DNA from: Devosia indica
Lineage (GTDB): Bacteria > Pseudomonadota > Alphaproteobacteria > Rhizobiales > Devosiaceae
Length of the DNA stretch: 64,000 nucleotides
Assembly: GCF_003056405.1 (NCBI RefSeq)
Contig: NZ_PYVZ01000017.1
Location: 41,981-105,980 of the forward strand
Reading direction: 5' to 3'
Positions 16,092-23,832 of the stretch are shown in pieces; position 1 is the stretch's first letter; each line of letters starts with the position of its first letter. Made by a program: the position numbers and the translations under genes. The notes below the pieces were generated by a model. That model saw only the letters and a list, made by a program, of their open reading frames with translations, was not told the origin of the DNA and ran no database searches.

Positions 16092-17039
16092 ATGAAATCG
16101 CTCCGCGCCATCAGCCTGACCCTGGCCATGATTTTGTCTTCCGGCATTGCTTCAGCCGCGCCGGTCCTGCGGGCCGAAATCACCGTCAGCGCCCCGGTGG
16201 TCACTGTCGGCGACATGTTCGACGATGCCGGCGTGCTGGCCGAACAGCCCCTGTTCCGCTCGCCCCTTCCGGGCACCACCGGCAATGTCGACCTTGCCGC
16301 CGTCCGCTCCGCGACCGCCCGGATCGGCCTGACCCGGTTCGACATCAACGGTCTCTCCCAGGTTCGGGTCTCCCGCGCCGCTTCGATCGTCGACCAGACC
16401 CTTCTGGCCGACCTCATCACCCAGGATTTGCGCCATCGCGGCATTCTGGGCGATGGCATGACGGCCAATATGCTGTTCGCCAACCCGCCCGAAACCATTA
16501 CCGTGGCGGCCAGCGACACCCCCGCCCAGCTCGAAAACCTGCGCTACCTGCCCGGCAATGGCACCTTCTCCGCCCGGTTCTCGCTGGCCGGCCAGGCCCA
16601 GCCGCTGGACCTCAACGGCTCCATCGAAATCAGCATCGAGGCCCCCCATCTTGCCGCTGGCCTGCCCGCCGGCACGGTGCTGCGCCCCGACCACATCATC
16701 ATGCGGCCATTGCCGATCCAGCAGGCCGACGCACAGGGTATTGCCTCGCTCGACCAGCTCGTGGGCATGGCGCTCAACCGCCAGAGCCGGGACGGCATGC
16801 TGCTGCGCGTCAGCGATGTCAGCACGCCGCTCTCAATCGCCAAGAATGATCTGGTGACCATCTACTATCGCAAGGGCCTGATGACCCTGACCGTGAAGGG
16901 CCAGGCCATCACCGGCGCTGCCGAGGGTGCGCCCCTGCAAGTGCTGAACCTGATCTCCAAGCGGGTCATCAGCGCCACGGCCATCGCTCCGGGTGCCGTG
17001 GAAGTTTCCACCAGCCCCGTCACTCTTGCCGGCCTCTAA
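16092..17039 (+). CDS. flgA: Flagellar P-ring assembly chaperone FlgA
   Basis: This 315-residue periplasmic chaperone assists P-ring (FlgI) polymerisation. It has a signal peptide (LRAISLTLAMILSSGIASAA) and a C-terminal SAF-like domain (LAAGLPAGTVLRPDHIIMRPLP...LVGMALNRQSRDGMLLRVSDV...DLVTIYYRKGLMTLTVKGQAITGAAEGAPLQVLNLISKRVISATAI). A TTG at 16086 is a possible alternative start. It lies 11 bases after flgG and 10 bases before flgH. It is longer than enteric FlgA, as is common in alphaproteobacteria. Confidence 0.93.
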   Translation: MKSLRAISLTLAMILSSGIASAAPVLRAEITVSAPVVTVGDMFDDAGVLAEQPLFRSPLPGTTGNVDLAAVRSATARIGLTRFDINGLSQVRVSRAASIVDQTLLADLITQDLRHRGILGDGMTANMLFANPPETITVAASDTPAQLENLRYLPGNGTFSARFSLAGQAQPLDLNGSIEISIEAPHLAAGLPAGTVLRPDHIIMRPLPIQQADAQGIASLDQLVGMALNRQSRDGMLLRVSDVSTPLSIAKNDLVTIYYRKGLMTLTVKGQAITGAAEGAPLQVLNLISKRVISATAIAPGAVEVSTSPVTLAGL

Positions 17040-17049
17040 TTCGGGACAG

Positions 17050-17802
17050 ATGAAAATGAACATCGCCAAGATCGCCACCATCCTGACCCTGACCGCAGCC
17101 CTAGGCGCCTGCAACACCATGGATCGCCTCGCCAGCGTCGGCCAGGCCCCCGTGTTGACCGCCATTGCCGACCCGACCACAACGGCAGGCTACCAGCCGG
17201 TGCGCATGCCCATGCCAGAGCCGATTGCCGATACCTATCAGGCCAACTCGCTCTACCGCACCTCGGCCAAGGGTTTCTTCAAGGACGAACGCGCCCACCG
17301 GGTGGGTGACATCCTGACCGTGGTCGTTACCATCGACGACACCGCCCAGATCAACAACAACACCCAGCGCTCGCGCAATTCCACCAACAGCGCCGGCATG
17401 GGCGGGCTGTTCGGCGCAGTGTTCTCCAACGCCACCGACGCGGCCGAGCTCAATGTCGACCCGCAGGCCGCTATCGATTTCACCTCGGGCATCAACGATG
17501 CTGGCGCCGGCTCGGTCAATCGCAGCGAAGCGCTGGAAACCTCGGTCGCCGCTGTCGTCACCCAGGTCCTGCCCAATGGCAATCTGGTGATCGAAGGGCG
17601 TCAGGAAGTGCGCGTGAATTTCGAGGTCCGTGACCTGATCGTGGCCGGCATTGTGCGTCCCTCCGATATCCAGGCCAACAATACCATTCCCTCGACCAAG
17701 ATCGCCGAAGCCCGCATCTCCTACGGCGGCCGCGGCCAGATCACCGACGTGCAGCAGCCTCGCTATGGCCAGCAGGCCATGGACGCGATCCTGCCCTTCT
17801 AA
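17050..17802 (+). CDS. flgH: Flagellar L-ring lipoprotein FlgH
   Basis: This 250-residue outer-membrane lipoprotein has a signal peptide ending in the lipobox LGAC (lipidated Cys near residue 21) and L-ring blocks NSLYRTSAKGFFKDERAHRVGDILTVVVTIDDTAQINN and NLVIEGRQEVRVNFEVRDLIVAGIVRPSDIQANNTI. It ends the flgF-flgG-flgA-flgH operon; two hairpins follow (17812-17842 and 17941-17978). Confidence 0.96.
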   Translation: MKMNIAKIATILTLTAALGACNTMDRLASVGQAPVLTAIADPTTTAGYQPVRMPMPEPIADTYQANSLYRTSAKGFFKDERAHRVGDILTVVVTIDDTAQINNNTQRSRNSTNSAGMGGLFGAVFSNATDAAELNVDPQAAIDFTSGINDAGAGSVNRSEALETSVAAVVTQVLPNGNLVIEGRQEVRVNFEVRDLIVAGIVRPSDIQANNTIPSTKIAEARISYGGRGQITDVQQPRYGQQAMDAILPF

Positions 17803-17811
17803 GAAAGTTTC

Positions 17812-17842
17812 GGCGGCGCAATCCCCATCGCGCCGCCGTTTC
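17812..17842 (+). terminator. GC hairpin after flgH
   Basis: GGCGGCGC (17812-17819) pairs perfectly with GCGCCGCC (17830-17837), followed by a weak T tract (GTTTCCC). It begins 10 bases after the flgH stop and is a likely partial terminator or mRNA-end stabiliser for the flgF-flgH operon. Confidence 0.6.
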
Positions 17843-17940
17843 CCCAGCCAGTCCAGAATGGAATGGCACGGCCCCAGGCGCAGAAGGCGCCGGGCCTTTT
17901 CCTGAAGGCTCCTGCTTCCCCAGGCACAGAGCCCATCCCC

Positions 17941-17978
17941 AAGAGGCGCAGCTTCCCCGGCTGCGCCTCTTCCTTTTT
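17941..17978 (+). terminator. Strong intrinsic terminator upstream of the glycine-zipper gene
   Basis: A perfect 12-base stem, AAGAGGCGCAGC with GCTGCGCCTCTT, has a 7-base loop and is followed by CCTTTTTT. It isolates the flagellar operon upstream from the small gene at 18031. Confidence 0.85.
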
Positions 17979-18030
17979 TGGCAACCCGATGGCGGACATT
18001 CGGGTTGGATCCGGAACAAGGAGGTTTGCA

Positions 18031-18201
18031 ATGAGCTTTGCAACAGGAATTGCCGTCGGAATCGCTATTGGCGCAGGCATAGGCGTTGCGATGGACAATA
18101 TCGCCATGGGGATTGCGATTGGCGTCGCCATCGGGGCCGGACTGGGCGGGGCGGCCAATGCCGCACGCTCAGACAAGGATCCGCCCGACGGCAAGCCTTG
18201 A
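18031..18201 (+). CDS. 56-residue glycine-zipper membrane miniprotein
   Basis: The ATG at 18031 follows AAGGAGG (ribosome site near 18017-18023) at good spacing. The product alternates small and hydrophobic residues (TGIAVGIAIGAGIGVAMD...GIAIGVAIGAGLGGAANAA), with repeated GxxxG-like spacing over two potential membrane passes, then a charged tail (RSDKDPPDGKP). Such glycine-zipper peptides insert in membranes and self-associate; I do not know its function. It lies directly after a terminator and 52 bases before the carboxypeptidase gene. Confidence 0.7.
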   Translation: MSFATGIAVGIAIGAGIGVAMDNIAMGIAIGVAIGAGLGGAANAARSDKDPPDGKP

Positions 18202-18253
18202 TCCGCCGGGGCTCCTGTGGAACACATCTGCCATCCCACCTCCGGAGCCAGCC

Positions 18254-19747
18254 ATGTCCTTCCAAAAACTCGATGAACTCGGTCGCAAGCTCGAGTCGCT
18301 CGAACACGCCCTGTCCATTCTGGGTGCCGATGAAGCCACCCACATGGCGGTCGGTGGCGGCGAGAAGCGGGCCGAAGCCATGGCCAATCTCGCCGGCATG
18401 TATCACGCCCAGGCCACCGCCCCCCAGATCGCCGACTGGATCGACGCCGCCAGGAACGAAGACCTCTCAGATATGCAGCAGGCCGCACTGGGAGAGTTCG
18501 AACGGTCCTATGTCAATGCGACGTGCCTGCCGACCGAATTTGTCGAGCGGCGCACCGCTGCAACCATGCGCTCCGAACAGCTCTGGCGGGACCTGCGGGC
18601 CAAGGGCGATTGGGACAGCTTCCTGCCTGCCCTCGAAGGGGTGATTGCGCTGGTGCGCGAGGAAGCTGCGCTGCGCTCGGCCGCGACCGGCCTGGCCCCC
18701 TATGACGCTCTGATGGACCAATACGATCCGGGCAATCGTACCGCTGAGATCGATGGTGTCTTTGCCGATCTCAAGACTTGCCTCAAGGACTTCGTACCCC
18801 ACGCCCTCTCGGTTCAGGAGCAGCGCCTCAGCCAGCATCCGCGCAAGCCACTCAATGCGCCCTACCCGATCGAAAAGCAGCGCGAGCTCGGCCTGGCGGC
18901 CATGCGCGCGGTCGGTTTCGATTTCACCCATGGTTCACTGGCTGTGTCGCACCACCCCTTCTGCGGCGGCGTGCCGACCGATGTACGCATGACCACGCGC
19001 TATCGCACCGACGAATTCCTCTCCTCGCTGATGGGCGTGTTGCACGAAACCGGCCACGCCCTTTACGAGCAGGGCCTGCCCAAGGATTGGTCGCATTGGC
19101 CGCTGGGCAAGGCGCGCGGCATGGGCATGCATGAAAGCCAGAGCCTGTTCGTGGAAATGCAACTCGCCCGCAGCCCCGAATTCTGGGAGTTCATGCTGCC
19201 CCTGGTACATCAGTATCTGGGCGACACAGCGATTCCCGGCTGGGAGGTGGCCTATGTGCTCAATGAGGTCAATTTCGTCGAGCGCGGCTATATCCGCGTC
19301 GACGCCGACGAGGTGACCTACCCGCTCCATGTCATCCTGCGCTACGAACTGGAACAGGACCTCGTCTCGGGCAAGCTCGAGGCCAGCCAGATTCCCGAGG
19401 CCTGGGACACCAAGATGATCGAATATCTTGGTATTTCGACCATCAACGATCCCAAGGACGGCCCAATGCAGGATGTGCACTGGCCCGGCGGCGCATTCGG
19501 CTATTTTCCCAGCTACACGCTTGGCGCCATGATCGCCGCGCAATTGTCCGCCGCAATGGAAAAGGACTTGCCCGACATGCGCGAGCAGATCCGCAAGGGC
19601 GAGTTCGGTGCAATCAATCAATGGCGCGCCGACAAGGTCTGGACCGAGGCCTCGCGCTACTCGACGCCCGAGCTGATCACCCGCGCCACGGGCGAGCCGC
19701 TCAATGCCGACTACTTCAAGGCCCACCTAAAGAAGCGCTACGGCTAG
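18254..19747 (+). CDS. M32-family metallocarboxypeptidase (Taq-type)
   Basis: This 497-residue cytoplasmic zinc carboxypeptidase removes C-terminal residues from peptides. The zinc motif HETGH is at residues 264-268 (GVLHETGHALYEQGLP), followed by the M32 block GMGMHESQSLFVEMQLARS, where the glutamate is the third zinc ligand. Other family blocks include HPFCGGVPTDVRMTTRY and GGAFGYFPSYTLGAMIAAQL. The start MSFQKLDELGRKL at 18254 gives the usual length; the frame is open further upstream. A hairpin follows the stop. Confidence 0.95.
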   Translation: MSFQKLDELGRKLESLEHALSILGADEATHMAVGGGEKRAEAMANLAGMYHAQATAPQIADWIDAARNEDLSDMQQAALGEFERSYVNATCLPTEFVERRTAATMRSEQLWRDLRAKGDWDSFLPALEGVIALVREEAALRSAATGLAPYDALMDQYDPGNRTAEIDGVFADLKTCLKDFVPHALSVQEQRLSQHPRKPLNAPYPIEKQRELGLAAMRAVGFDFTHGSLAVSHHPFCGGVPTDVRMTTRYRTDEFLSSLMGVLHETGHALYEQGLPKDWSHWPLGKARGMGMHESQSLFVEMQLARSPEFWEFMLPLVHQYLGDTAIPGWEVAYVLNEVNFVERGYIRVDADEVTYPLHVILRYELEQDLVSGKLEASQIPEAWDTKMIEYLGISTINDPKDGPMQDVHWPGGAFGYFPSYTLGAMIAAQLSAAMEKDLPDMREQIRKGEFGAINQWRADKVWTEASRYSTPELITRATGEPLNADYFKAHLKKRYG

Positions 19748-19757
19748 GAACAGGAGT

Positions 19758-19790
19758 CGGCCGCCCCGTTCACCCGGGACGGCCGAAAAA
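19758..19790. terminator. Hairpin between convergent carboxypeptidase and DUF4168 genes
   Basis: CGGCCGCCCCG (19758-19768) pairs with CGGGACGGCCG (19775-19785) with one internal mismatch, followed by AAAAA. On the minus strand this gives a run of T ahead of the stem, so the T-tract rule is met poorly. It separates the converging carboxypeptidase and DUF4168 genes. Confidence 0.5.
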
Positions 19791-19794
19791 CTGA

Positions 19795-20202
19795 CTACTG
19801 AGCCGTCGCGGCTGCCTCGAGCCGTGTGTTGATGCGTGTCGCCAGGTCGGTGTCGTTCTGCGCCACGGCCATGATTTCGTTGTAGCGCTCGAGATTGATA
19901 CCCTCCACATTCTCGATCGCGCCCATCATCTGCTCACTGGCCTCGGTCTGCACCTGCATCTGCTCTTCGGGCGTGGCGGCCGACTGCATCTGCGGCGCAA
20001 AGGCCTGGCCGATCATGTTCACCTCGACATAGGCCTCAACAAACGAATCGAGTTCCGCGCCATCGAAATCAGCCGAAGTAAGGGCAGTAGAGGGCGCGTC
20101 CTGCATCATTGCATCTTGTGCCAAAACGCTACCTGACGAAATCAATCCAATCGAAAGAGCCGAAGAAACAAGAATAGCGCGAATAGTATTTTTCGGGATC
20201 AT
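19795..20202 (-). CDS. DUF4168 secreted protein
   Basis: This 135-residue protein has a signal peptide (IRAILVSSALSIGLISSGSVLAQ, cleavage near residue 29). The mature part is helical and acidic (DGAELDSFVEAYVEVNMIGQAF, then a Gln/Met/Glu-rich segment and NLERYNEIMAVAQNDTDLATRINTRLEA). The final block is typical of DUF4168 proteins, which are periplasmic or exported with unknown function. It is divergent from the curlin gene across a 267-base spacer. Confidence 0.82.
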   Translation of the reverse strand: MIPKNTIRAILVSSALSIGLISSGSVLAQDAMMQDAPSTALTSADFDGAELDSFVEAYVEVNMIGQAFAPQMQSAATPEEQMQVQTEASEQMMGAIENVEGINLERYNEIMAVAQNDTDLATRINTRLEAAATAQ

Positions 20203-20469
20203 AATTTATCCTGAGTGCTCGTGTGAATTTCTGCTTGGGACATGGCCCGTGCAGCCGCCCTATGACGACGAAAATACTCTCTAGAAGACCGAAGCGACGA
20301 AAATGTGATCCGCTTTTATTTCCGGCGCATATCTAGCCCGATCAGGCCGCCACTGCCTGAACGCCACATGAACCCCTGCTTCAGTGAGCGTTCCAAATCA
20401 CTCCCCTAGAACAGTCTCCATCAACGACGCGGTCGGAGGGACCGCAGCCAAAACCCAAGGAGACGACCA

Positions 20470-20904
20470 ATGATCCGCAAGCTTCTCATCACCACCCTGG
20501 CCGCCACTGTCATCGCCGGTGCTGCTGCCCCCGCCATGGCCAACAGCCTGTTCATTGAACAATACGGCTTCGGCAACGCCGTCGGCGGTGGCCAGTCCGG
20601 CTGGAACAACACCTTTGGCGCATATCAGGACGGCAACTGGAACACCGGTATTTCCAATCAGAACGGTGGCAACAACACCTCCGCCATCGGCCAGGACGGC
20701 AACAACAACTATGGCGATGTCTGGCAGGACGGCTGGAACAACCAGGGCGGCGTCGCCCAGTTCGGCGACGATCACAACGCGATCCTGACCCAGGACGGCA
20801 ATGGCAACACCGCCGCCGGCGTGCAGGTGGGCAATGGCTGCAATGCCAATATGGTCCAGCACGGCTCGAACAATGTCAGCGCCTTCGTTCAGGTCTGCCC
20901 GTAA
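20470..20904 (+). CDS. Curlin-repeat protein (CsgA/CsgB-like amyloid subunit)
   Basis: This 144-residue secreted protein has a signal peptide (LLITTLAATVIAGAAAPAMA) and about five to six imperfect Asn/Gln/Gly-rich curlin repeats (WNTGISNQNGGNNTSAIGQDGNNNYGDVWQDGWNNQGGVAQFG). Each strand-turn-strand unit carries internal Asn and Gln at curlin spacing. It ends with a Cys pair region (NGCNANM...VQVCP). A strong ribosome site (AAGGAGACG) precedes the ATG. CsgH and a second curlin gene follow, but no csgG, csgE or csgF appears in this window. Confidence 0.88.
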   Translation: MIRKLLITTLAATVIAGAAAPAMANSLFIEQYGFGNAVGGGQSGWNNTFGAYQDGNWNTGISNQNGGNNTSAIGQDGNNNYGDVWQDGWNNQGGVAQFGDDHNAILTQDGNGNTAAGVQVGNGCNANMVQHGSNNVSAFVQVCP

Positions 20905-20916
20905 CCCGAACGCGCC

Positions 20917-20938
20917 GGGACCGGCCAAAGCCGGTCCC
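20917..20938 (+). other. Intercistronic RNA hairpin between curlin and csgH
   Basis: GGGACCGGC and GCCGGTCCC form a perfect 9-base stem with a 4-base loop and no T tract. Such hairpins after highly expressed subunit genes often stabilise the upstream message or attenuate read-through; that role here is inferred. Confidence 0.5.
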
Positions 20939-20963
20939 ACCCCATCCTTGAGAGGAGGACAAT

Positions 20964-21344
20964 ATGGTTCACTCCACGCTTCGCATCGGCCTTCTGGCCT
21001 TTGGCTCCCTGGCCCTGGCCGGCGCTGCCGCGCACGCCACCAGCAATGACGCCGACCTCAATTGCGGCATCTCCACCCAGACCGAACGCGGTCTGCTGGC
21101 CATTGAAGGCATTGTCGAAAGCCCCACGGCGCTCAGCGGAGAATATCGTTTCGCACTCAAAAGCCAGGGCGCCGGCGGCTCCAGCAATATCAGCCAGGGC
21201 GGGCAATTCTCCGTAGCGCCCGGCACCTCGGTCTCGCTCGGCAAGGTGATGGTCAATGCCAGGGCATCGATTGATGTCGACTTCACCATCTCTGCCGACG
21301 GCAAGCGGCTCGATTGCTCCGCGCCACTGCTCACCCATACCTGA
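20964..21344 (+). CDS. csgH: CsgH-like curli chaperone
   Basis: This 126-residue periplasmic protein has a signal peptide (IGLLAFGSLALAGAAAHA). The mature domain is a small beta-sandwich candidate (LNCGISTQTERGLLAIEGIVESPTALSGEYRFALKSQGAGGSSNISQGGQFSV) with Cys residues near both ends (LNC and LDC) that could form a disulphide. CsgH from Rhodopseudomonas is known to inhibit curli subunit polymerisation in the periplasm. Position between two curlin genes supports the call. The ribosome site is GAGGAGG. A terminator follows at 21369. Confidence 0.82.
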   Translation: MVHSTLRIGLLAFGSLALAGAAAHATSNDADLNCGISTQTERGLLAIEGIVESPTALSGEYRFALKSQGAGGSSNISQGGQFSVAPGTSVSLGKVMVNARASIDVDFTISADGKRLDCSAPLLTHT

Positions 21345-21368
21345 AAGCAGCCCCCTTCCTTCCCCACT

Positions 21369-21394
21369 GCCCCGCTTCGGCGGGGCGTTTTTTT
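21369..21394 (+). terminator. Intrinsic terminator after csgH
   Basis: GCCCCGC and GCGGGGC form a 7-base stem around TTCG, followed by GTTTTTTT. Confidence 0.9.
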
Positions 21395-21527
21395 GCCCGG
21401 ACCCATTGGCTGAACGCTGTCTGAACGGCCCGCTCCAAACCGGTTCAGGACCGCGGGACTAGGGTGATCTCAAGCGCTGGGAAGACCAGCAGCAAGGGAA
21501 CGCAAACACAGTTATTGGAGAACACAG

Positions 21528-21941
21528 ATGACCACCCGCTTCACCCGCACCATCGCCGCCACCCTCACCGCCGCCATGCTCGGCCTGTCGGCAGCGCCCG
21601 CCATGGCCGGCGGCCAGATCGCCATCGGCTTTGCCCCATCCGACCCCGATCAGGCCCAGGCCCTGGGCGTGGGGCTGCAGATGTTCTCGCTGATGCAGGG
21701 GCTCTCGGCCAGCGGCGCCAATGGCTACCAGAACGGCTCGGGCAATTCAGCCGGCTTCAATCAGAACGGCTCGGGCAATCACGGCCTGATCTGGCAGGAA
21801 GGCGATGGCCATAACGGCACCATCAACCAGAACGGCAACAACAATAGCTGCGGCCTGTTCCAGTTTGGCGAAGCCACCAACGCGCAATGCCTGCAGAACG
21901 GGGACAATCAGAGCGGGATCACCACCGTCATCGGCTTTTGA
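21528..21941 (+). CDS. Second curlin-repeat protein
   Basis: This 137-residue secreted protein has a signal peptide (TIAATLTAAMLGLSAAPAMA). A nonrepetitive N-terminal segment (GGQIAIGFAPSDPDQAQALGVGLQMFSLMQGLS) precedes about four to five curlin repeats (NGYQNGSGNSAGFNQNGSGNHGLIWQEGDGHNGTINQNGNNNSCGLFQFG). The repeats are shorter and the head longer than in the first curlin gene, so one may be the major subunit and the other a nucleator; which is which is not clear. It has its own terminator at 21966 and probably its own promoter. Confidence 0.85.
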   Translation: MTTRFTRTIAATLTAAMLGLSAAPAMAGGQIAIGFAPSDPDQAQALGVGLQMFSLMQGLSASGANGYQNGSGNSAGFNQNGSGNHGLIWQEGDGHNGTINQNGNNNSCGLFQFGEATNAQCLQNGDNQSGITTVIGF

Positions 21942-21965
21942 TCCAGAGGCAATCCATCACCCAAG

Positions 21966-21992
21966 GCGGGGTCTTCGGGCCCCGCTTTTTTG
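21966..21992 (+). terminator. Intrinsic terminator after the second curlin gene
   Basis: GCGGGG (21966-21971) pairs with CCCCGC (21980-21985), followed by TTTTTT. Confidence 0.85.
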
Positions 21993-22105
21993 CTTTTTCC
22001 TGTCCTTGTCGAACAATCTGCGAGAAAGTTTGTCGAAGCCTTCCGCTGCCGCTCGTCGGCCTTTCAGACAGGCTTTGCGGCCTGCAGCAAAAACAGGAGA
22101 GAAAA

Positions 22106-22528
22106 ATGCGTGTAGTCGTTTTCGTCAAAGCCACTGCGGACAGTGAAAACAGCGTCATGCCCACGACCGAATTGCTCGAGGCCATGGGCAAGTACAATGA
22201 GGAACTGATCAATGCCGGCATCATGCTGGGCGGTGATGGGCTCAAGGCCACCAAATATGCCAAGCGCGTGCATTTTTCCGGCTCGGACCGCTCGGTCATC
22301 GACGGGCCGTTTGCCGAAACCAAGGAAATTGTCGCCGGCTACTGGATCTGGGAAGTGCGTGACATGGACGAGGCGGTTGAATGGGTCAAGCGCTGCCCCA
22401 ACCCCATGTTCACCGAAAGCGATATCGACATCCGCCCGGTGTTCGAAATGTCCGACTTTGCCAGCGAAATGACGCCTGAAGTTCAGGCCATCCACGATCG
22501 CAATGCGGAACGCACACCCGGGAGCTGA
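22106..22528 (+). CDS. YciI-family (DGPF) protein
   Basis: This 140-residue cytoplasmic protein is built on the YCII-related ferredoxin-like fold: MRVVVFVKATADSE at the start, the diagnostic IDGPFAETKEIVAGYWIWEVRDMDEAVEWVKRCPNP in the middle, and a C-terminal segment around RPVFEMSDF. Such proteins are often linked to RNA polymerase sigma factors of ECF type, but none is adjacent here. The ATG at 22106 follows AGGAGAG; the frame is open upstream but without family resemblance. Confidence 0.9.
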   Translation: MRVVVFVKATADSENSVMPTTELLEAMGKYNEELINAGIMLGGDGLKATKYAKRVHFSGSDRSVIDGPFAETKEIVAGYWIWEVRDMDEAVEWVKRCPNPMFTESDIDIRPVFEMSDFASEMTPEVQAIHDRNAERTPGS

Positions 22529-22549
22529 ATGACAAAAGCCATGATGGAC

Positions 22550-22577
22550 AAAGCCCGCATTGCTGCGGGCTTTTTCA
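22550..22577. terminator. Bidirectional terminator between the YciI gene and dksA
   Basis: AAAGCCCGC and GCGGGCTTT form a 9-base stem around ATTGCT, with T tracts readable on both strands. It serves the converging YciI and dksA genes. Confidence 0.88.
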
Positions 22578-22591
22578 GTTCATCTCTTGGA

Positions 22592-23008
22592 CTACTCGTC
22601 GCGATAGACCTTTTCGCGGCGCTCGTGCAGTTCCTGGGCTTCCAGGCTCAGCGTCGCGGTCGGGCGGGCATCAAGCCGCGCCAGGCCAATCGGATCGCCG
22701 GTTTCCTCGCAATAGCCGTAGGTCCCGTCGTCAATGCGCTTGAGCGCGGCATCGATCTTGGAAATCAGCTTGCGCTGGCGATCGCGGGTCCGCAATTCCA
22801 GCGAGCGATCACTTTCCGAACTGGCGCGATCGGCCATGTCCGGATGGTTCTGGCTCTCTTCCTGGAGGTTTTCGAGAGTCAGGCGACTTTCGCGCAAGAT
22901 CTCGTCCTTCCAGGCGTGCAGCTTGTTCCTGAAATATTCCCGCTGGCGCGGGTTCATAAACGGCTCGTCCTCGCTGGGCCGATAATCCGTAAGTTCAACC
23001 GAAGACAT
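22592..23008 (-). CDS. dksA: RNA polymerase-binding transcription factor DksA
   Basis: This 138-residue protein binds the RNA polymerase secondary channel with ppGpp. The coiled-coil segment (REYFRNKLHAWKDEILRESRLTLENLQEES...ELRTRDRQRKLISKIDAALKRIDDGTYGYC) and the globular finger (YGYCEETGDPIGLARLDARPTATLSLEAQELHE) are intact. However, only the first of the four zinc-binding cysteines remains. This single-Cys form is known in alphaproteobacteria. A TTG at 23020 is an alternative start. It lies downstream of fliX on the same strand. Confidence 0.93.
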   Translation of the reverse strand: MSSVELTDYRPSEDEPFMNPRQREYFRNKLHAWKDEILRESRLTLENLQEESQNHPDMADRASSESDRSLELRTRDRQRKLISKIDAALKRIDDGTYGYCEETGDPIGLARLDARPTATLSLEAQELHERREKVYRDE

Positions 23009-23174
23009 CAGCAGACTCAACCTCCAATGCGCCCTTGGCGGCCTATATATGCGCCTCGCCGTTCACCCGCAAGCACACAAGTTACCACTCGTTAACGCAA
23101 GAAACTGCGGCGCGTCAGGCGCATAGCGCGAAATCGGCTACAACTTGATGACGGATAGTCAAATCGTGACCCGA

Positions 23175-23594
23175 TCAAATCTGGGGATATCGCCCCAGCT
23201 TGGCCAGCTCCACCAGAACCCGCAATTCGATATCGTCGAGAACTGCATCCAGTTCCGGTTCCACCCGTTCGCGCAGCGTGCGCAATTGCGTGACCATGGT
23301 GTCGAGGCGCTCCGGCGCCACCCTCCCGATCAGCAGGTCCGCCTTCATATCCTCCAGCAGGTCGAGCAGCCTGGTGCCCTTCCTGACGGCTTTGCGGCGG
23401 CTTTCGGAAAAATCGCCATTGGCCTGCAGGGCCAGAATCGCATCGATCCCGGTGGTCGGGGTAGACGGTGCGGTCGCATTGACCCGCTGCGGCCCTTGCT
23501 CTCCGGCAGGCACAAAGGCAGGACCATTACCCGCCTTGCCCGTCGATGACCGGCCGGCAACATTGCCACTGCGATTGGTTGCGTCGATGCGCAA
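23175..23594 (-). CDS. fliX: Flagellar assembly regulator FliX
   Basis: FliX in Caulobacter couples basal-body assembly to activity of FlbD, the sigma-54 activator. The C-terminal part matches the family well (GIDAILALQANGDFSESRRKAVRKGTRLLDLLEDMKADLLIGRVAPERLDTMVTQLR...LDDIELRVLVELAKLGR). I chose the TTG at 23594 (MRIDATNRSGNV), giving 139 residues and a family-like start; a TTG at 23630 is also possible. It is divergent from flgI, as in Caulobacter, with a perfect CtrA-type box in the spacer. Confidence 0.88.
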   Translation of the reverse strand: MRIDATNRSGNVAGRSSTGKAGNGPAFVPAGEQGPQRVNATAPSTPTTGIDAILALQANGDFSESRRKAVRKGTRLLDLLEDMKADLLIGRVAPERLDTMVTQLRTLRERVEPELDAVLDDIELRVLVELAKLGRYPQI

Positions 23595-23646
23595 AAGGCC
23601 TGACTCACTTGGCGTGTCGAATGCCGGCAAATTCTGCCCACTCGGG

Positions 23647-23661
23647 TTAACAGACCCTTAA
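23647..23661. promoter_or_regulatory. CtrA-type box between fliX and flgI
   Basis: TTAACAGACCCTTAA is an exact TTAA-N7-TTAA site. It lies 53 bases upstream of the fliX start at 23594 (17 bases upstream of the alternative start at 23630) and 172 bases upstream of flgI. fliX is CtrA-dependent in Caulobacter, so regulation of fliX is the likelier role; flgI has its own sigma-54 element. Confidence 0.7.
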
Positions 23662-23757
23662 CGCACCCGGCAAGAATTGCTCGGTCGCAGCATAAACCCC
23701 AGCCACGTCTACCGCAATACCCTTCAAAATCAATGCTTTAGAGAACAACCAACAATC

Positions 23758-23773
23758 TGGCACGGTTCTGGCA
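23758..23773 (+). promoter_or_regulatory. Sigma-54 promoter element upstream of flgI
   Basis: TGGCACGGTTCTGGCA has a perfect -24 element (TGGCACG) and a -12 element TGGCA (consensus TTGCA, one mismatch) with correct GG-to-GC spacing of 12. It ends 60 bases before the flgI start. Confidence 0.7.
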
Positions 23774-23832
23774 TTTACCCCAGTGAAGGTCGCGCCATGG
23801 GGATGGGGCGGCATCACTCGGGGAATTTGACC

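Noticed and set aside
22592..23008. DksA being a pseudogene because cysteines are missing
   Set aside because: The single-Cys type is known for alphaproteobacteria and the rest of the protein is intact.
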